Origin: Hungatella sp.
GTDB lineage: Bacteria; Bacillota; Clostridia; Lachnospirales; Lachnospiraceae
NCBI GenBank assembly: GCA_022795805.1
Contig: JAAWHK010000024.1
Location: 1-32,609, forward strand
Reading direction: 5' to 3'
Length of the DNA: 32,609 nt
The first letter of the stretch is position 1. Each line of letters opens with the position of its first letter. Under the pieces are notes generated by a model. The model ran no database searches. It had not been told where the DNA came from and was given only the letters and a program-made list of their open reading frames with translations. Shown piece after piece: positions 1-7,199 of the stretch. Position numbers and translations under genes: made by a program.

Positions 1-461
1 AGGATGGTGGCCATCAGGTTGCCGCCGAATGCCGGACGGGTGTAGGCCACATTGCCCGACTCCTCGTCCACGTCCAGTTCCGTACAGTCGGCAGTGAGGC
101 CGGTGTGGATTCGTACAGCCACACGGGATCCCAAATCACGGCCGTTGTTGGTGGCGCCGATTAAGATGGCTGAGGGTTTATGCTTCTCGATGAGGGCCGT
201 CAGTATGTAGGCGTGGGTCTCGGCGCTGAAATTCTTATAGTTGGGATTCTCTACCACGTACACGAAATCCGCTCCGTGCTCCGCGGCAGCCTTGGCAGCC
301 TTCCCGCAGTCCGCTCCGATTACCACGGCGCCCACCTTTTCGCCCAGCTTTCCAGCCAGTTTCTTCGCCTGTCCCAAAAGCTCCAGGCCTACGTTCTTGG
401 GCTCATCATCAAAGGTCTCGATGAAGGACCAGACATTCTTATATTCTTTAAATTTTCCCAT
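1..461 (-). CDS. etfA: Electron transfer flavoprotein alpha subunit (EtfA/FixB), 3' part outside window
   Basis: Only the N-terminal ~153 codons are present. The ATG at 461 follows a GGGAGGG ribosome site and opens MGKFKEYKNVW. The visible part is the ETF alpha N-terminal domain (EHGADFVYVVENPNY, then ILIGATNNGRDLGSR, a typical EtfA turn). The FAD-binding C-terminal domain lies past the window edge. The gene follows etfB by 23 nt and is at least the tenth gene of the operon that starts at 10602. With EtfB it should form the FixAB heterodimer, which takes electrons from NADH and passes them to FixC/FixX or directly to an acyl-CoA dehydrogenase. Family assignment is firm. Whether it bifurcates cannot be judged from this half. 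Confidence 0.9.
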   Translation of the reverse strand, partial: MGKFKEYKNVWSFIETFDDEPKNVGLELLGQAKKLAGKLGEKVGAVVIGADCGKAAKAAAEHGADFVYVVENPNYKNFSAETHAYILTALIEKHKPSAILIGATNNGRDLGSRVAVRIHTGLTADCTELDVDEESGNVAYTRPAFGGNLMATI

Positions 462-484
462 GATTCTCTATGTCCCTCCCTTTT

Positions 485-1273
485 CTATATTAACGCCTTG
501 GCTTTCATATCGCCCAACAGCGCCTCCACGGCCTCGGCCGCACTCTTTCCTTCCACCTTCATGCCGGCTTTCTTCACGGAGGGCGTAAAGGTCTTCTTTA
601 CCCGGGTGGGGGATCCCTTAAGCCCCATCTTGGAGGTATCCATGTTACCGATATCCGCGGAGTTGATTACCTTGACGGTCATCTTCTTGGCCCGCATCTT
701 GCCCTTCATGGTGGCGGTTCTGGGCTCATTGATATCCTTGCCGACGGTGCACAGAACCGGAAGTTTGGCCTTCAGACTCATGATTCCCTCATCCACTTCC
801 CGGTCAACCAGGGCGTACTCCCCGTCCACATCGATCTTCACCGCAAATGTAAGCTGGGGGATGTTTAAGTGTTCGCTCATACTGGCTCCGGTCTGCCCCG
901 TATCGCCGTCGATGGCCTGCTTTCCGCAGATGATCATGTCATAGTCGCCAATGTAGCGGATGCCCTGGGACAGAATGTAGCTGGTGGCGTAGGTGTCGGA
1001 ACCGCCGAACTCACGGCCGGACATAAGCACGGCCTCGTCCGCTCCCATCTCCAGGCACTCTCTCAGCGCGTTCTCCGCTGCCGGCGGCCCCATGGACAGG
1101 ACCGTCACCTTTCCGCCGTAGGCTTCCTTCAACTGGAGAGCTGCCTCCACCGCGTTTTTGTCATACGGATTTACGATGCTGGGAACGCCGGCCCGGATCA
1201 GTGTGTTTGTCACCGGATCGATCTTGATCTCAGCAGTATCCGGTACCTGCTTAATACATACGATAATATTCAT
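485..1273 (-). CDS. etfB: Electron transfer flavoprotein beta subunit (EtfB/FixA)
   Basis: This 262-residue protein has the usual EtfB length and start (MNIIVCIKQVPDTAEIKI). It carries the nucleotide-binding stretch CGKQAIDGDTGQTG near residues 115-128, typical of EtfB, and an early segment IRAGVPSIVNPYDKNA as seen in FixA/bifurcating-type ETFs. The ATG at 1273 has GGAGG upstream. It sits between fixX and etfA with gaps of about 20 nt, so the order is fixC1-fixX-etfB-etfA. In the E. coli cai/fix system the equivalent genes supply electrons for crotonobetainyl-CoA reduction; here the likely acceptor is the CaiA-like dehydrogenase of the same operon. Bifurcation of NADH electrons is inferred from the presence of FixC and FixX. 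Confidence 0.95.
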   Translation of the reverse strand: MNIIVCIKQVPDTAEIKIDPVTNTLIRAGVPSIVNPYDKNAVEAALQLKEAYGGKVTVLSMGPPAAENALRECLEMGADEAVLMSGREFGGSDTYATSYILSQGIRYIGDYDMIICGKQAIDGDTGQTGASMSEHLNIPQLTFAVKIDVDGEYALVDREVDEGIMSLKAKLPVLCTVGKDINEPRTATMKGKMRAKKMTVKVINSADIGNMDTSKMGLKGSPTRVKKTFTPSVKKAGMKVEGKSAAEAVEALLGDMKAKALI

Positions 1274-1296
1274 GTTCTACCTCCATATTTTTTCCA

Positions 1297-1575
1297 TTAT
1301 CCCTGACGGAACGCAATTCCTTTTTCCCCGGCCGGGTAATTCCACTCCTTGATCACTTTGCCGCCGCTGAGAACCCGGCAGGTTCCGCACTCCAAGCAGC
1401 CCAGATGGTCGAACAGCAGATTTCCGTCGTCGTCCAGTGAGTAAAGGCCTGCGGGACAAACCCGGATCACCCTCTGAATCTCCTCCTTGTCCCCATAGGT
1501 CTTGTCCACCTGGATGTGGCTGTGCAGCTCATCCGTATTAAATTTGTCCACCCCAAGCTTATCCTGAATCGTCAT
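1297..1575 (-). CDS. fixX: FixX-like ferredoxin
   Basis: This 92-residue iron-sulfur protein has FixX architecture: an N-terminal segment (VDKFNTDELHSHI), then Cys40 in VCPAG, and Cys60, Cys63 and Cys66 in GCLECGTC. These four cysteines can hold one [4Fe-4S] cluster, as in E. coli FixX/YdiT. The C-terminal EWNYPAGEKGIAFRQG is also the FixX ending. The gene lies 20 nt after the shortened fixC1 and 23 nt before etfB. It should carry electrons in complex with a FixC flavoprotein. There is only one fixX but two fixC genes in the operon, so which FixC is its partner is open. Confidence 0.95.
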   Translation of the reverse strand: MTIQDKLGVDKFNTDELHSHIQVDKTYGDKEEIQRVIRVCPAGLYSLDDDGNLLFDHLGCLECGTCRVLSGGKVIKEWNYPAGEKGIAFRQG

Positions 1576-1595
1576 GATTATTCCTTCCTTTCCGC

Positions 1596-2714
1596 CTACT
1601 CTGAAAATACCTCGGCAACCTCTTCCAGATTCTTTATGTTCTCCTGCGCACCTGAGAGCACAGCGCTGTTTTTCACCGCCTCACCATAGGAGGCCAGTGT
1701 CCCGGCCGAATAATCGCCGGCTTCGTTGGCTGCCATGGCCGTCTCGGCTGCCAGAACGGCCGACTCCACAGCCAGATCCATGCCTCTCACCACGTATCCC
1801 CGGTTCACCACCATGGAAGCGGCATCGCCGATCACCATAACGCCGTCGCCGTAAAGCTTCGGTCTGGTCACCTCGCCGCCTTTGCCCAAAAGATGTGCCG
1901 AGTACTCAACCAGCTTTCCACCCTCCAGAAGAGGTTTCACCTCCGGATGCTCATGAAGCTTGTCCACCAGGCCTGCCACCGTCTCCTCGGAGCAGTCAAT
2001 ATCACCCACCGTGGTCAGAATCCCCAGAGAGACGCTGTCCTTATTGGTGTATAAGAATCCGTTTCCTTTATGCCCCAGCGTGGACACGCCCTCAAACATC
2101 CAGGATACGCCCTCGCCCGGTGCGACGCCGAACCGCTCCTCGATCACGGCGGCATCCAGCTTAATCACCTCTTTGGCTCCCACTTCCGCCTCACCGGGCC
2201 GGATCTCCTCCTTCATACCCAGCTTCTGAGCCAAAAGAGAGTTGACGCCGTCCGCCAGGATCACAAGCTCCGAAGTCATCTCCTCGTCGCCGGCGATAAC
2301 GCCCCGCACTTTGCCGTCCTCCACCAGCAGATCATCCACCCGGATTCCGGTTATGTACATGGCGCCCTCATTCTCGGCCTGATCGGCCACCCACTGGTCA
2401 AACCCCTTGCGCAGCACGGAGTAGGACTCCTCTCCCTGGCTTCCCAGATCCGCAGAAGGATACTCTACGGTCTTTCCCGCGTAGGTGAAGATGTCCTTCA
2501 CAATCTTTCTCTCCAGCGGCGCCTCCCCGGCGTACTCCGGGAAAACCTTTGCCAGTGTGTGGGTGTAGATGCGGCCGCCTGTCATGTTCTTGGAGCCGCA
2601 GGAGGTTCCCCTCTCGATTACCAGAACTCCCACTCCCGCCTTTGCCAGCTGATATGCGCACACGGAACCTGCAATTCCGCCTCCAACGATAATCACATCA
2701 AAATCGGCTTCCAT
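1596..2714 (-). CDS. fixC: FixC-like flavoprotein dehydrogenase, C-terminally short (copy 1)
   Basis: This 372-residue FAD protein of the FixC/ETF-QO family begins with a Rossmann motif (VGGGIAG, about residues 10-16). It has CGSKNMTGGRIY, the central LADGVNSLLAQKLGMK and the second FAD motif GDAAS. It is clearly paralogous to the FixC at 9313-10602 through most of its length. However, it stops about 50 residues earlier and lacks the helical tail that the other copy has. No hidden continuation fits, because fixX starts 20 nt after its stop. AAAGGAGG precedes the ATG at 2714. In the FixABCX complex FixC takes electrons from FixAB and passes them to quinone or an acyl-CoA reductase. Loss of the tail may change its partner or membrane contact (inference). 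Confidence 0.92.
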   Translation of the reverse strand: MEADFDVIIVGGGIAGSVCAYQLAKAGVGVLVIERGTSCGSKNMTGGRIYTHTLAKVFPEYAGEAPLERKIVKDIFTYAGKTVEYPSADLGSQGEESYSVLRKGFDQWVADQAENEGAMYITGIRVDDLLVEDGKVRGVIAGDEEMTSELVILADGVNSLLAQKLGMKEEIRPGEAEVGAKEVIKLDAAVIEERFGVAPGEGVSWMFEGVSTLGHKGNGFLYTNKDSVSLGILTTVGDIDCSEETVAGLVDKLHEHPEVKPLLEGGKLVEYSAHLLGKGGEVTRPKLYGDGVMVIGDAASMVVNRGYVVRGMDLAVESAVLAAETAMAANEAGDYSAGTLASYGEAVKNSAVLSGAQENIKNLEEVAEVFSE

Positions 2715-2739
2715 TTATGTTTTCCTCCTTTATGTTCCT

Positions 2740-3522
2740 CTAGCGGACCCTCTTTGCCTCCGGCGCCGGATCCGCCCATCCCGCGTAAGTCTGTACAATG
2801 GACGCGTACCGTCTGGCCTCGTCCCCCACAACCTCCAGGTCCGTATCCATCCAGTTTCTTCTGCGCACCGCCACGAGAGCCCACTCCTTGGCGGAACCTT
2901 TCACATAGTTGGCCGCCTCCGGATCTCCCTTGGCCCAGATCTGGCCTGACGGCAGCGTCAGTTCCAGGTACATGGGCGTGTCGGGAAGCTCCAGCCCGTT
3001 GATCCGGTAGATGTTGGGTCTGGCCTGCCAGGACAAAAACAGGGTGCTGGTGATCCGGTCTCTCACCACCACATCCATCCCCAGAGCGTCGTAGATGTCC
3101 ACGGAGTGAGCCCACAGCTCCATCAGCCTCGCGGAACACAGGCTTCTGGCCGACATGGGAAGGCCCGGCGCCCACGGAATCCGATCCTTGGGGTTCTTGT
3201 CCAAAAACTCCACCGCCAGGCGGGTTCTCACCTCTCTCCACCACACCAGCACCTCGGCGCCGCTCATGTGATGGAATGCCGTAGCCCGCACATACTCATC
3301 CTCACCGGCCTCGGCCTTTGAGATCTGCACCAGATCCTCCGCCTCACCGTGAATCAGCTTGATTGCCGCCTGATCAAAGAACGCCAGGTGAATGATGGCA
3401 TCCTTAATCACCCACTTTTCGCAGGCCTCCAGCGGCATCATCCACTGTTCTTCCGTCAGATCCGCCACCAGCACGTCCACCGCCGCCTGCTCGGCCAGGA
3501 AATCATTAACAATCGCTTTCAT
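2740..3522 (-). CDS. DinB/MDMPI-fold metalloprotein of the TIGR03084 type
   Basis: This 260-residue protein looks like the TIGR03084 family, which is related to mycothiol-dependent maleylpyruvate isomerase. A helical DinB-like N-terminal domain contains His45 (AIIHLAFFD) and E135-x3-H139 (LMELWAHSVD). This His / Glu-x3-His pattern matches the zinc ligands His52, Glu144 and His148 described for the Corynebacterium glutamicum isomerase. A C-terminal MDMPI-like domain follows from about residue 165. The ATG at 3522 has GGAGG upstream. It lies 27 nt after the acyl-CoA dehydrogenase gene and 25 nt before fixC1, so it belongs to the pathway. The reaction is unknown. Thiol-dependent isomerisation or hydrolysis of an acyl-CoA intermediate is a guess. 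The family is mostly seen in actinobacteria, which makes it odd here. Confidence 0.75.
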   Translation of the reverse strand: MKAIVNDFLAEQAAVDVLVADLTEEQWMMPLEACEKWVIKDAIIHLAFFDQAAIKLIHGEAEDLVQISKAEAGEDEYVRATAFHHMSGAEVLVWWREVRTRLAVEFLDKNPKDRIPWAPGLPMSARSLCSARLMELWAHSVDIYDALGMDVVVRDRITSTLFLSWQARPNIYRINGLELPDTPMYLELTLPSGQIWAKGDPEAANYVKGSAKEWALVAVRRRNWMDTDLEVVGDEARRYASIVQTYAGWADPAPEAKRVR

Positions 3523-3549
3523 TCTCTATCCTCCTATTTGTATTTTCCT

Positions 3550-4704
3550 TTATCTGTACTGCTTGAGAAGGGCACGTCCCGCGATGTGGATCATGATCTC
3601 GTCGGTTCCGCCTCCGATTCTCTGCACTCTGGAATCCAGCCACAGCCGTGAGATGCGGCAGTCCGTGGTGTATCCGATTCCGCCCATGATCTGAAGCGCG
3701 TCATCGATAATCTCGCACGCGGAGCGGCCGCAGTACAGCTTGGTCAGAGCCGAATCCACCTGCACGGACTCCTTGTTCTCGATCTTCCACGCGGTGCGGT
3801 AAACCATGTTCCGCATGTTCTCGATCTTCATCTTCATCAGCGTGATCTTCTCCTGGATCAGCTGTCTGTCGGCCAGAGGCTTTCCGAAGGTAACTCTCTG
3901 ATTGGCGTACCGGGCCGCATCCTCAAAGGCGCACTCCGCGTATCCCAGAAGCTCCGCGCCGATCAGAAGGCGCTCCACCTCAAAGTTCACCATGGCCTGC
4001 ATAAAGCCGTTGCCCTCCACGCCTACCAGATCCTTCTCCTCCAGCTCCACATCCTCCATGTACACCTCGCAGGTGTCCATAAAGTGCCAGCCTATCTTCT
4101 TCAGAGGCTCAATCTTCACTCCCGGGGCATCCATGGGCATCCACCACATGGAGAAGGCGCTCTTCTTGTTGGCCGCTCCGTCCTCCTCCTCGGCGTTCTT
4201 GGCCAGACACAGCATGTATTTGGCTCTCTTCGCGTTGCTCATAAAGGTCTTGTGGCCGTTGATATACACTTTTCCGTTCTTTCTGGTGTAGGTGGTGGCG
4301 ATGGCGCTGCTGTCCGAACCGGCCTGAGGCTCCGTGAAGCCCAGAACGAATCCCGGCTTGCCGGACTGAATCTGCTCCATGCACTGGCTGATCTGATCCG
4401 GGCTGCCGAACTCCAGCATATCGGCGATGGACAGCGCCTGGCCGAACACGGAGTGAGGGCCGCCGTGCTTGGTGATCTCCTCGGCCACCAGCATCATGGT
4501 GGTGATGTCCACAGGTGTTCCGCCGTACTCCTCAGGCACGCCCAGAAGCCCGAATCCGCTCTCCATCAGGGCGTCCACAAATTCCTGGGGATAACGCCCC
4601 TCCTCGTTGCACCGCTTCATGTACTCTTCCGTACAGTCCCTCTCAATCACCTCGTCCAGGGATTCCAACAAAAGTTCCTGCTCCTCTGTCAACCGAAAGT
4701 CCAT
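3550..4704 (-). CDS. CaiA-like acyl-CoA dehydrogenase/reductase
   Basis: This 384-residue acyl-CoA dehydrogenase has the full three-domain fold. By memory it aligns well with E. coli CaiA (crotonobetainyl-CoA reductase). Both begin MDF-x-L-x3-EQEL, both share CAFEDAARYANQRV-xFG, and both end in GRA-x-LKQYR. FAD-loop residues (GFTEPQAGSD) and DALQIMGGIGYT are present. At the position of the catalytic Glu376 of medium-chain dehydrogenase (usually YEGT) there is Gly365 (RIGGGTDE), and E. coli CaiA also has Gly there. I chose the second ATG (4704): AGGAG lies 7 nt before it but only 1 nt before the ATG at 4710. The likely role is reducing an alpha,beta-unsaturated acyl-CoA with electrons from FixABCX. 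The exact substrate is unknown. Confidence 0.92.
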   Translation of the reverse strand: MDFRLTEEQELLLESLDEVIERDCTEEYMKRCNEEGRYPQEFVDALMESGFGLLGVPEEYGGTPVDITTMMLVAEEITKHGGPHSVFGQALSIADMLEFGSPDQISQCMEQIQSGKPGFVLGFTEPQAGSDSSAIATTYTRKNGKVYINGHKTFMSNAKRAKYMLCLAKNAEEEDGAANKKSAFSMWWMPMDAPGVKIEPLKKIGWHFMDTCEVYMEDVELEEKDLVGVEGNGFMQAMVNFEVERLLIGAELLGYAECAFEDAARYANQRVTFGKPLADRQLIQEKITLMKMKIENMRNMVYRTAWKIENKESVQVDSALTKLYCGRSACEIIDDALQIMGGIGYTTDCRISRLWLDSRVQRIGGGTDEIMIHIAGRALLKQYR

Positions 4705-4719
4705 AATCATTCTCCTTTT

Positions 4720-6342
4720 TTACTCTTCTTCCACGCACGCCGGCGTTACTCCCACGGGAGTAAGCCCCTTTGCGGCGCGTTTCTCGTTTCTCAGTTTCAG
4801 CCGGTAGCGCTCCGCCACACGGCTTTTTCTTATTTTCCCCGCGTCGTCCATATCGAACCGGTCAATAAAGTCCAGATACCGGGGTTTTTTGTAGCTGGAA
4901 ATATAGTTTTTGCAGTGGTCCTGCAGCTCCTGCAGCGTCACCGTCTTTCCCGGACGCAGGGAGACCACGGCCATAACCGCCTCGCCCATGGTCCGCTCCG
5001 GCACCCCGAAAACAATACACTCCTGAACGGACGGGTGGCGCTTGATCACGCCCTCCACCTCCTGTGCAAACACGTTCTCTCCGCCGGACTTGATCATATC
5101 CTTCTTCCTGGACATGAGATACAGATACCCGTCCTCATCCTTCCACATCATGTCGCCTGTGCGGAGCCATCCGCCGTCCTCAAAGACCCTGGCCGTAAGC
5201 TCCGGCTGCCTGTAGTAGCCCTTCATCACCGCCGGACTCTTCACCAGACACTCTCCCACCTGGCCCGGCGGCAGTTCTCTGCCGTCCTCGTCCACCACCC
5301 TGGCCTCCAGAAACGGCATAGGCCGCCCCACGCTCTTAATTCTGGGGAGATTCTCTGCCGCCATCTGTCTGGTCATGACCATGCTGGTGCCCAGGCCGCT
5401 CTCTGTCTGCCCCCACCCGTAGTTCATGACGCAGTTGGGAAAGGCGCCGTAGATTTTCTCGACGATCTCCGGCGTGGTGCACCCGGCGGCGCTCTGTACC
5501 AGCTTCACGGAAGACAGATCGAAGCGTTCAACACCGGGACAGTCCAGCAGCCTGAGATAGGTGCTGGGCGGAAGCAGCATCAGGTAGGTCACCCGCTCCC
5601 CCTCTATGAGCCTCAGAATGGTCTCCGGATCAAACACGTCACAGATCACCAGAGTGGCTCCGCTGGCAAACACGGACATATACCAGCTGTGGCCCCCATG
5701 ATGCTCCAGAGGACACTGGACCAGCACCACATGGTCCGGATCCGCGCCCATCATGTTGGAGTTCATCACCCCTATGGTCTCGCAGATATCGGCGCTGTGG
5801 GTCCTCATGGCCCCCTTTGGAAGGCCGGTGCTGCCACCGGTAAACTGGATGCGGGACAGCGCCTCCCCGTCCGGCTCCAGAGCAGGCTCCAGATCGGAAC
5901 ACGCCTCTAAGCGATCCCCTATGGACGTTCCCCACTCCTTCGTCTCCCGTGAGCAGAGGAAGGCGACCCGCCCCCAAAGAGCCGGGGCGATCTCCCTCAC
6001 ATGACCCAGAAACTGCCCGTCAAACAGCAGTAGGGAAGCGTCGCTGGCCTCCAGAAGATACTGAATCTCCCTGGAAACCAGCCGGAAATTCAGGGGTACA
6101 ATCACCGCCCCAATCTTCTGCACGGCGTAGTAAATCTCCAGAAGCATGATCCCGTTGGGGAACATGGAGGCCACCTTATCCCCCGGCCTGACTCCCATCT
6201 CCAAAAGCATATGGGCCATCCGGTTGATCCGGCCGTTGAATTCTTTGTAGGTCAGGCGGATATCCCCGTGTACCACCGCCGCCTTCCCGGGATACCGGCG
6301 CACGTTCACCATCAGCAGCTGGCTTACATTCTCATAAAACAT
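4720..6342 (-). CDS. Acyl-CoA synthetase (ANL superfamily, CaiC-like role)
   Basis: This 540-residue AMP-forming acyl-CoA ligase has all core motifs in order: the phosphate loop TGGSTGLPKG (168-177), GWGQTESG (309-316), GWLRTGD (391-397), KSGGENV (418-424) and the C-terminal lysine motif AGKIRK with Lys503. It should adenylate a carboxylic acid and join it to CoA, starting the pathway from free acid and ATP. The ATG at 6342 follows GGGGAGAAG. It is placed directly after the crotonase gene (15-nt gap) and before the dehydrogenase. A ligase together with two CoA-transferases suggests priming by ATP followed by CoA recycling between substrate and product, as proposed for CaiC and CaiB. Substrate specificity cannot be read from the sequence. 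Confidence 0.93.
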   Translation of the reverse strand: MFYENVSQLLMVNVRRYPGKAAVVHGDIRLTYKEFNGRINRMAHMLLEMGVRPGDKVASMFPNGIMLLEIYYAVQKIGAVIVPLNFRLVSREIQYLLEASDASLLLFDGQFLGHVREIAPALWGRVAFLCSRETKEWGTSIGDRLEACSDLEPALEPDGEALSRIQFTGGSTGLPKGAMRTHSADICETIGVMNSNMMGADPDHVVLVQCPLEHHGGHSWYMSVFASGATLVICDVFDPETILRLIEGERVTYLMLLPPSTYLRLLDCPGVERFDLSSVKLVQSAAGCTTPEIVEKIYGAFPNCVMNYGWGQTESGLGTSMVMTRQMAAENLPRIKSVGRPMPFLEARVVDEDGRELPPGQVGECLVKSPAVMKGYYRQPELTARVFEDGGWLRTGDMMWKDEDGYLYLMSRKKDMIKSGGENVFAQEVEGVIKRHPSVQECIVFGVPERTMGEAVMAVVSLRPGKTVTLQELQDHCKNYISSYKKPRYLDFIDRFDMDDAGKIRKSRVAERYRLKLRNEKRAAKGLTPVGVTPACVEEE

Positions 6343-6357
6343 GGAATCTTCTCCCCG

Positions 6358-7122
6358 TTATTTTTTGGAAAATCTGGCTGCCATCTCTTTATATTCCCGA
6401 GTTCTGGTACAGAACGGAGATGCTGTGGACTCCGCCTCCATAACGGCGTTGAGCATGGGATCCGCGGCGCCGTTCATGATGCCCTTGACAATGCTGACAG
6501 AGTTGGCCGATATGGCAGACAGCCCTGCTGCGTACTCCAGAGCCTTCTCCTCCAGCTCCTCCCTGGACACCACCTGGTTGACGATGCCCATGTCGCAGCC
6601 TTCCTTCGCCCCGAACCGCCTGCCGAAGAACAGAATATCCTTTGCCCTCTGAGGCCCCACCAGCTGGGGAAGCATGGCCATAATCCCCATCTCCGGTATG
6701 ATGCCGATGGCACAGAAATTGGGGATAAAGACGGTCTTTTCCGAAGCAATCACCAGGTCACAGGCCAGCACCAGGCTTACCGCGCCGCCTACCACATACC
6801 CGTCGGTCACCGCGATCACCGGCCTGCCGATCTGCCGGATGGTCCTGACGGCGGCCACATACCGTTTCAGCAGATTCCGGCTGTCCTCAATGGTCATATC
6901 GGGACCGCCCTGGCTCAAATCTCCTCCCGTGGAAAAGTTCTCCCCGGCCCCCCGAAGAAGGATGACCCTGACATCCTTATCCCGGTCAAGCTCCGTCAGA
7001 AATCCGCTCAGCTTGTCCATCATCACCGCGCTGATGGCATTCTTCTTCCTGGGCTGATTCAGATAGATGACGGCGATGCCGTTATCCTTTCTCTCCAGAT
7101 ACACTACATCTTTTTCTTCCAT
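6358..7122 (-). CDS. Enoyl-CoA hydratase/isomerase family protein (crotonase fold, CaiD-like)
   Basis: This 254-residue crotonase-fold protein has the oxyanion-hole segments GAGENFSTGGDL (58-69) and YVVGGAVSLVLACDL (109-123). Family members act on acyl-CoA thioesters by hydration, dehydration or isomerisation. Of the two glutamates used by classical hydratase (rat Glu144 and Glu164), the first position is Asn135 (IPNFCAIG instead of PE) and the second is Asp162. It is therefore not a textbook hydratase and may catalyse another crotonase reaction such as isomerisation or elimination. The ATG at 7122 follows GGAAGGG. It is separated from the upstream reductase gene by a 77-nt gap holding a strong hairpin. 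It fills the CaiD position of a cai-like set. Confidence 0.88.
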   Translation of the reverse strand: MEEKDVVYLERKDNGIAVIYLNQPRKKNAISAVMMDKLSGFLTELDRDKDVRVILLRGAGENFSTGGDLSQGGPDMTIEDSRNLLKRYVAAVRTIRQIGRPVIAVTDGYVVGGAVSLVLACDLVIASEKTVFIPNFCAIGIIPEMGIMAMLPQLVGPQRAKDILFFGRRFGAKEGCDMGIVNQVVSREELEEKALEYAAGLSAISANSVSIVKGIMNGAADPMLNAVMEAESTASPFCTRTREYKEMAARFSKK

Positions 7123-7143
7123 ATGTCGTCCCTTCCTTCCGCT

Positions 7144-7183
7144 CTTTGGACGGCGCCCCCTGTGCCGGGCGGCGCCGCCAAAG
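7144..7183. other. Intra-operon GC-rich hairpin
   Basis: In the 77-nt gap between the reductase and crotonase genes, CTTTGG-A-CGGCGCC (7144-7157) pairs with GGCGCCGCCAAAG (7171-7183). This gives a 13-bp stem with one bulged A and a 13-nt loop. No T-run follows on either strand, so it is not a standard terminator. It could stabilise the 3' end of the upstream reductase mRNA or mark a processing site (inference). Confidence 0.6.
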
Positions 7184-7199
7184 ATTTCTCACCGGTTGA

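Noticed and set aside
1596-2714. fixC1 as a frameshifted pseudogene
   Set aside because: The gene is open with a proper stop, and only 20 nt separate it from fixX, so the tail is absent rather than out of frame.
4084-5910. Long + strand open frame of 608 codons
   Set aside because: It is antisense to the acyl-CoA dehydrogenase and synthetase genes, rich in His/Arg/Pro, and has no recognisable domain. It is a shadow of GC-rich coding sequence.
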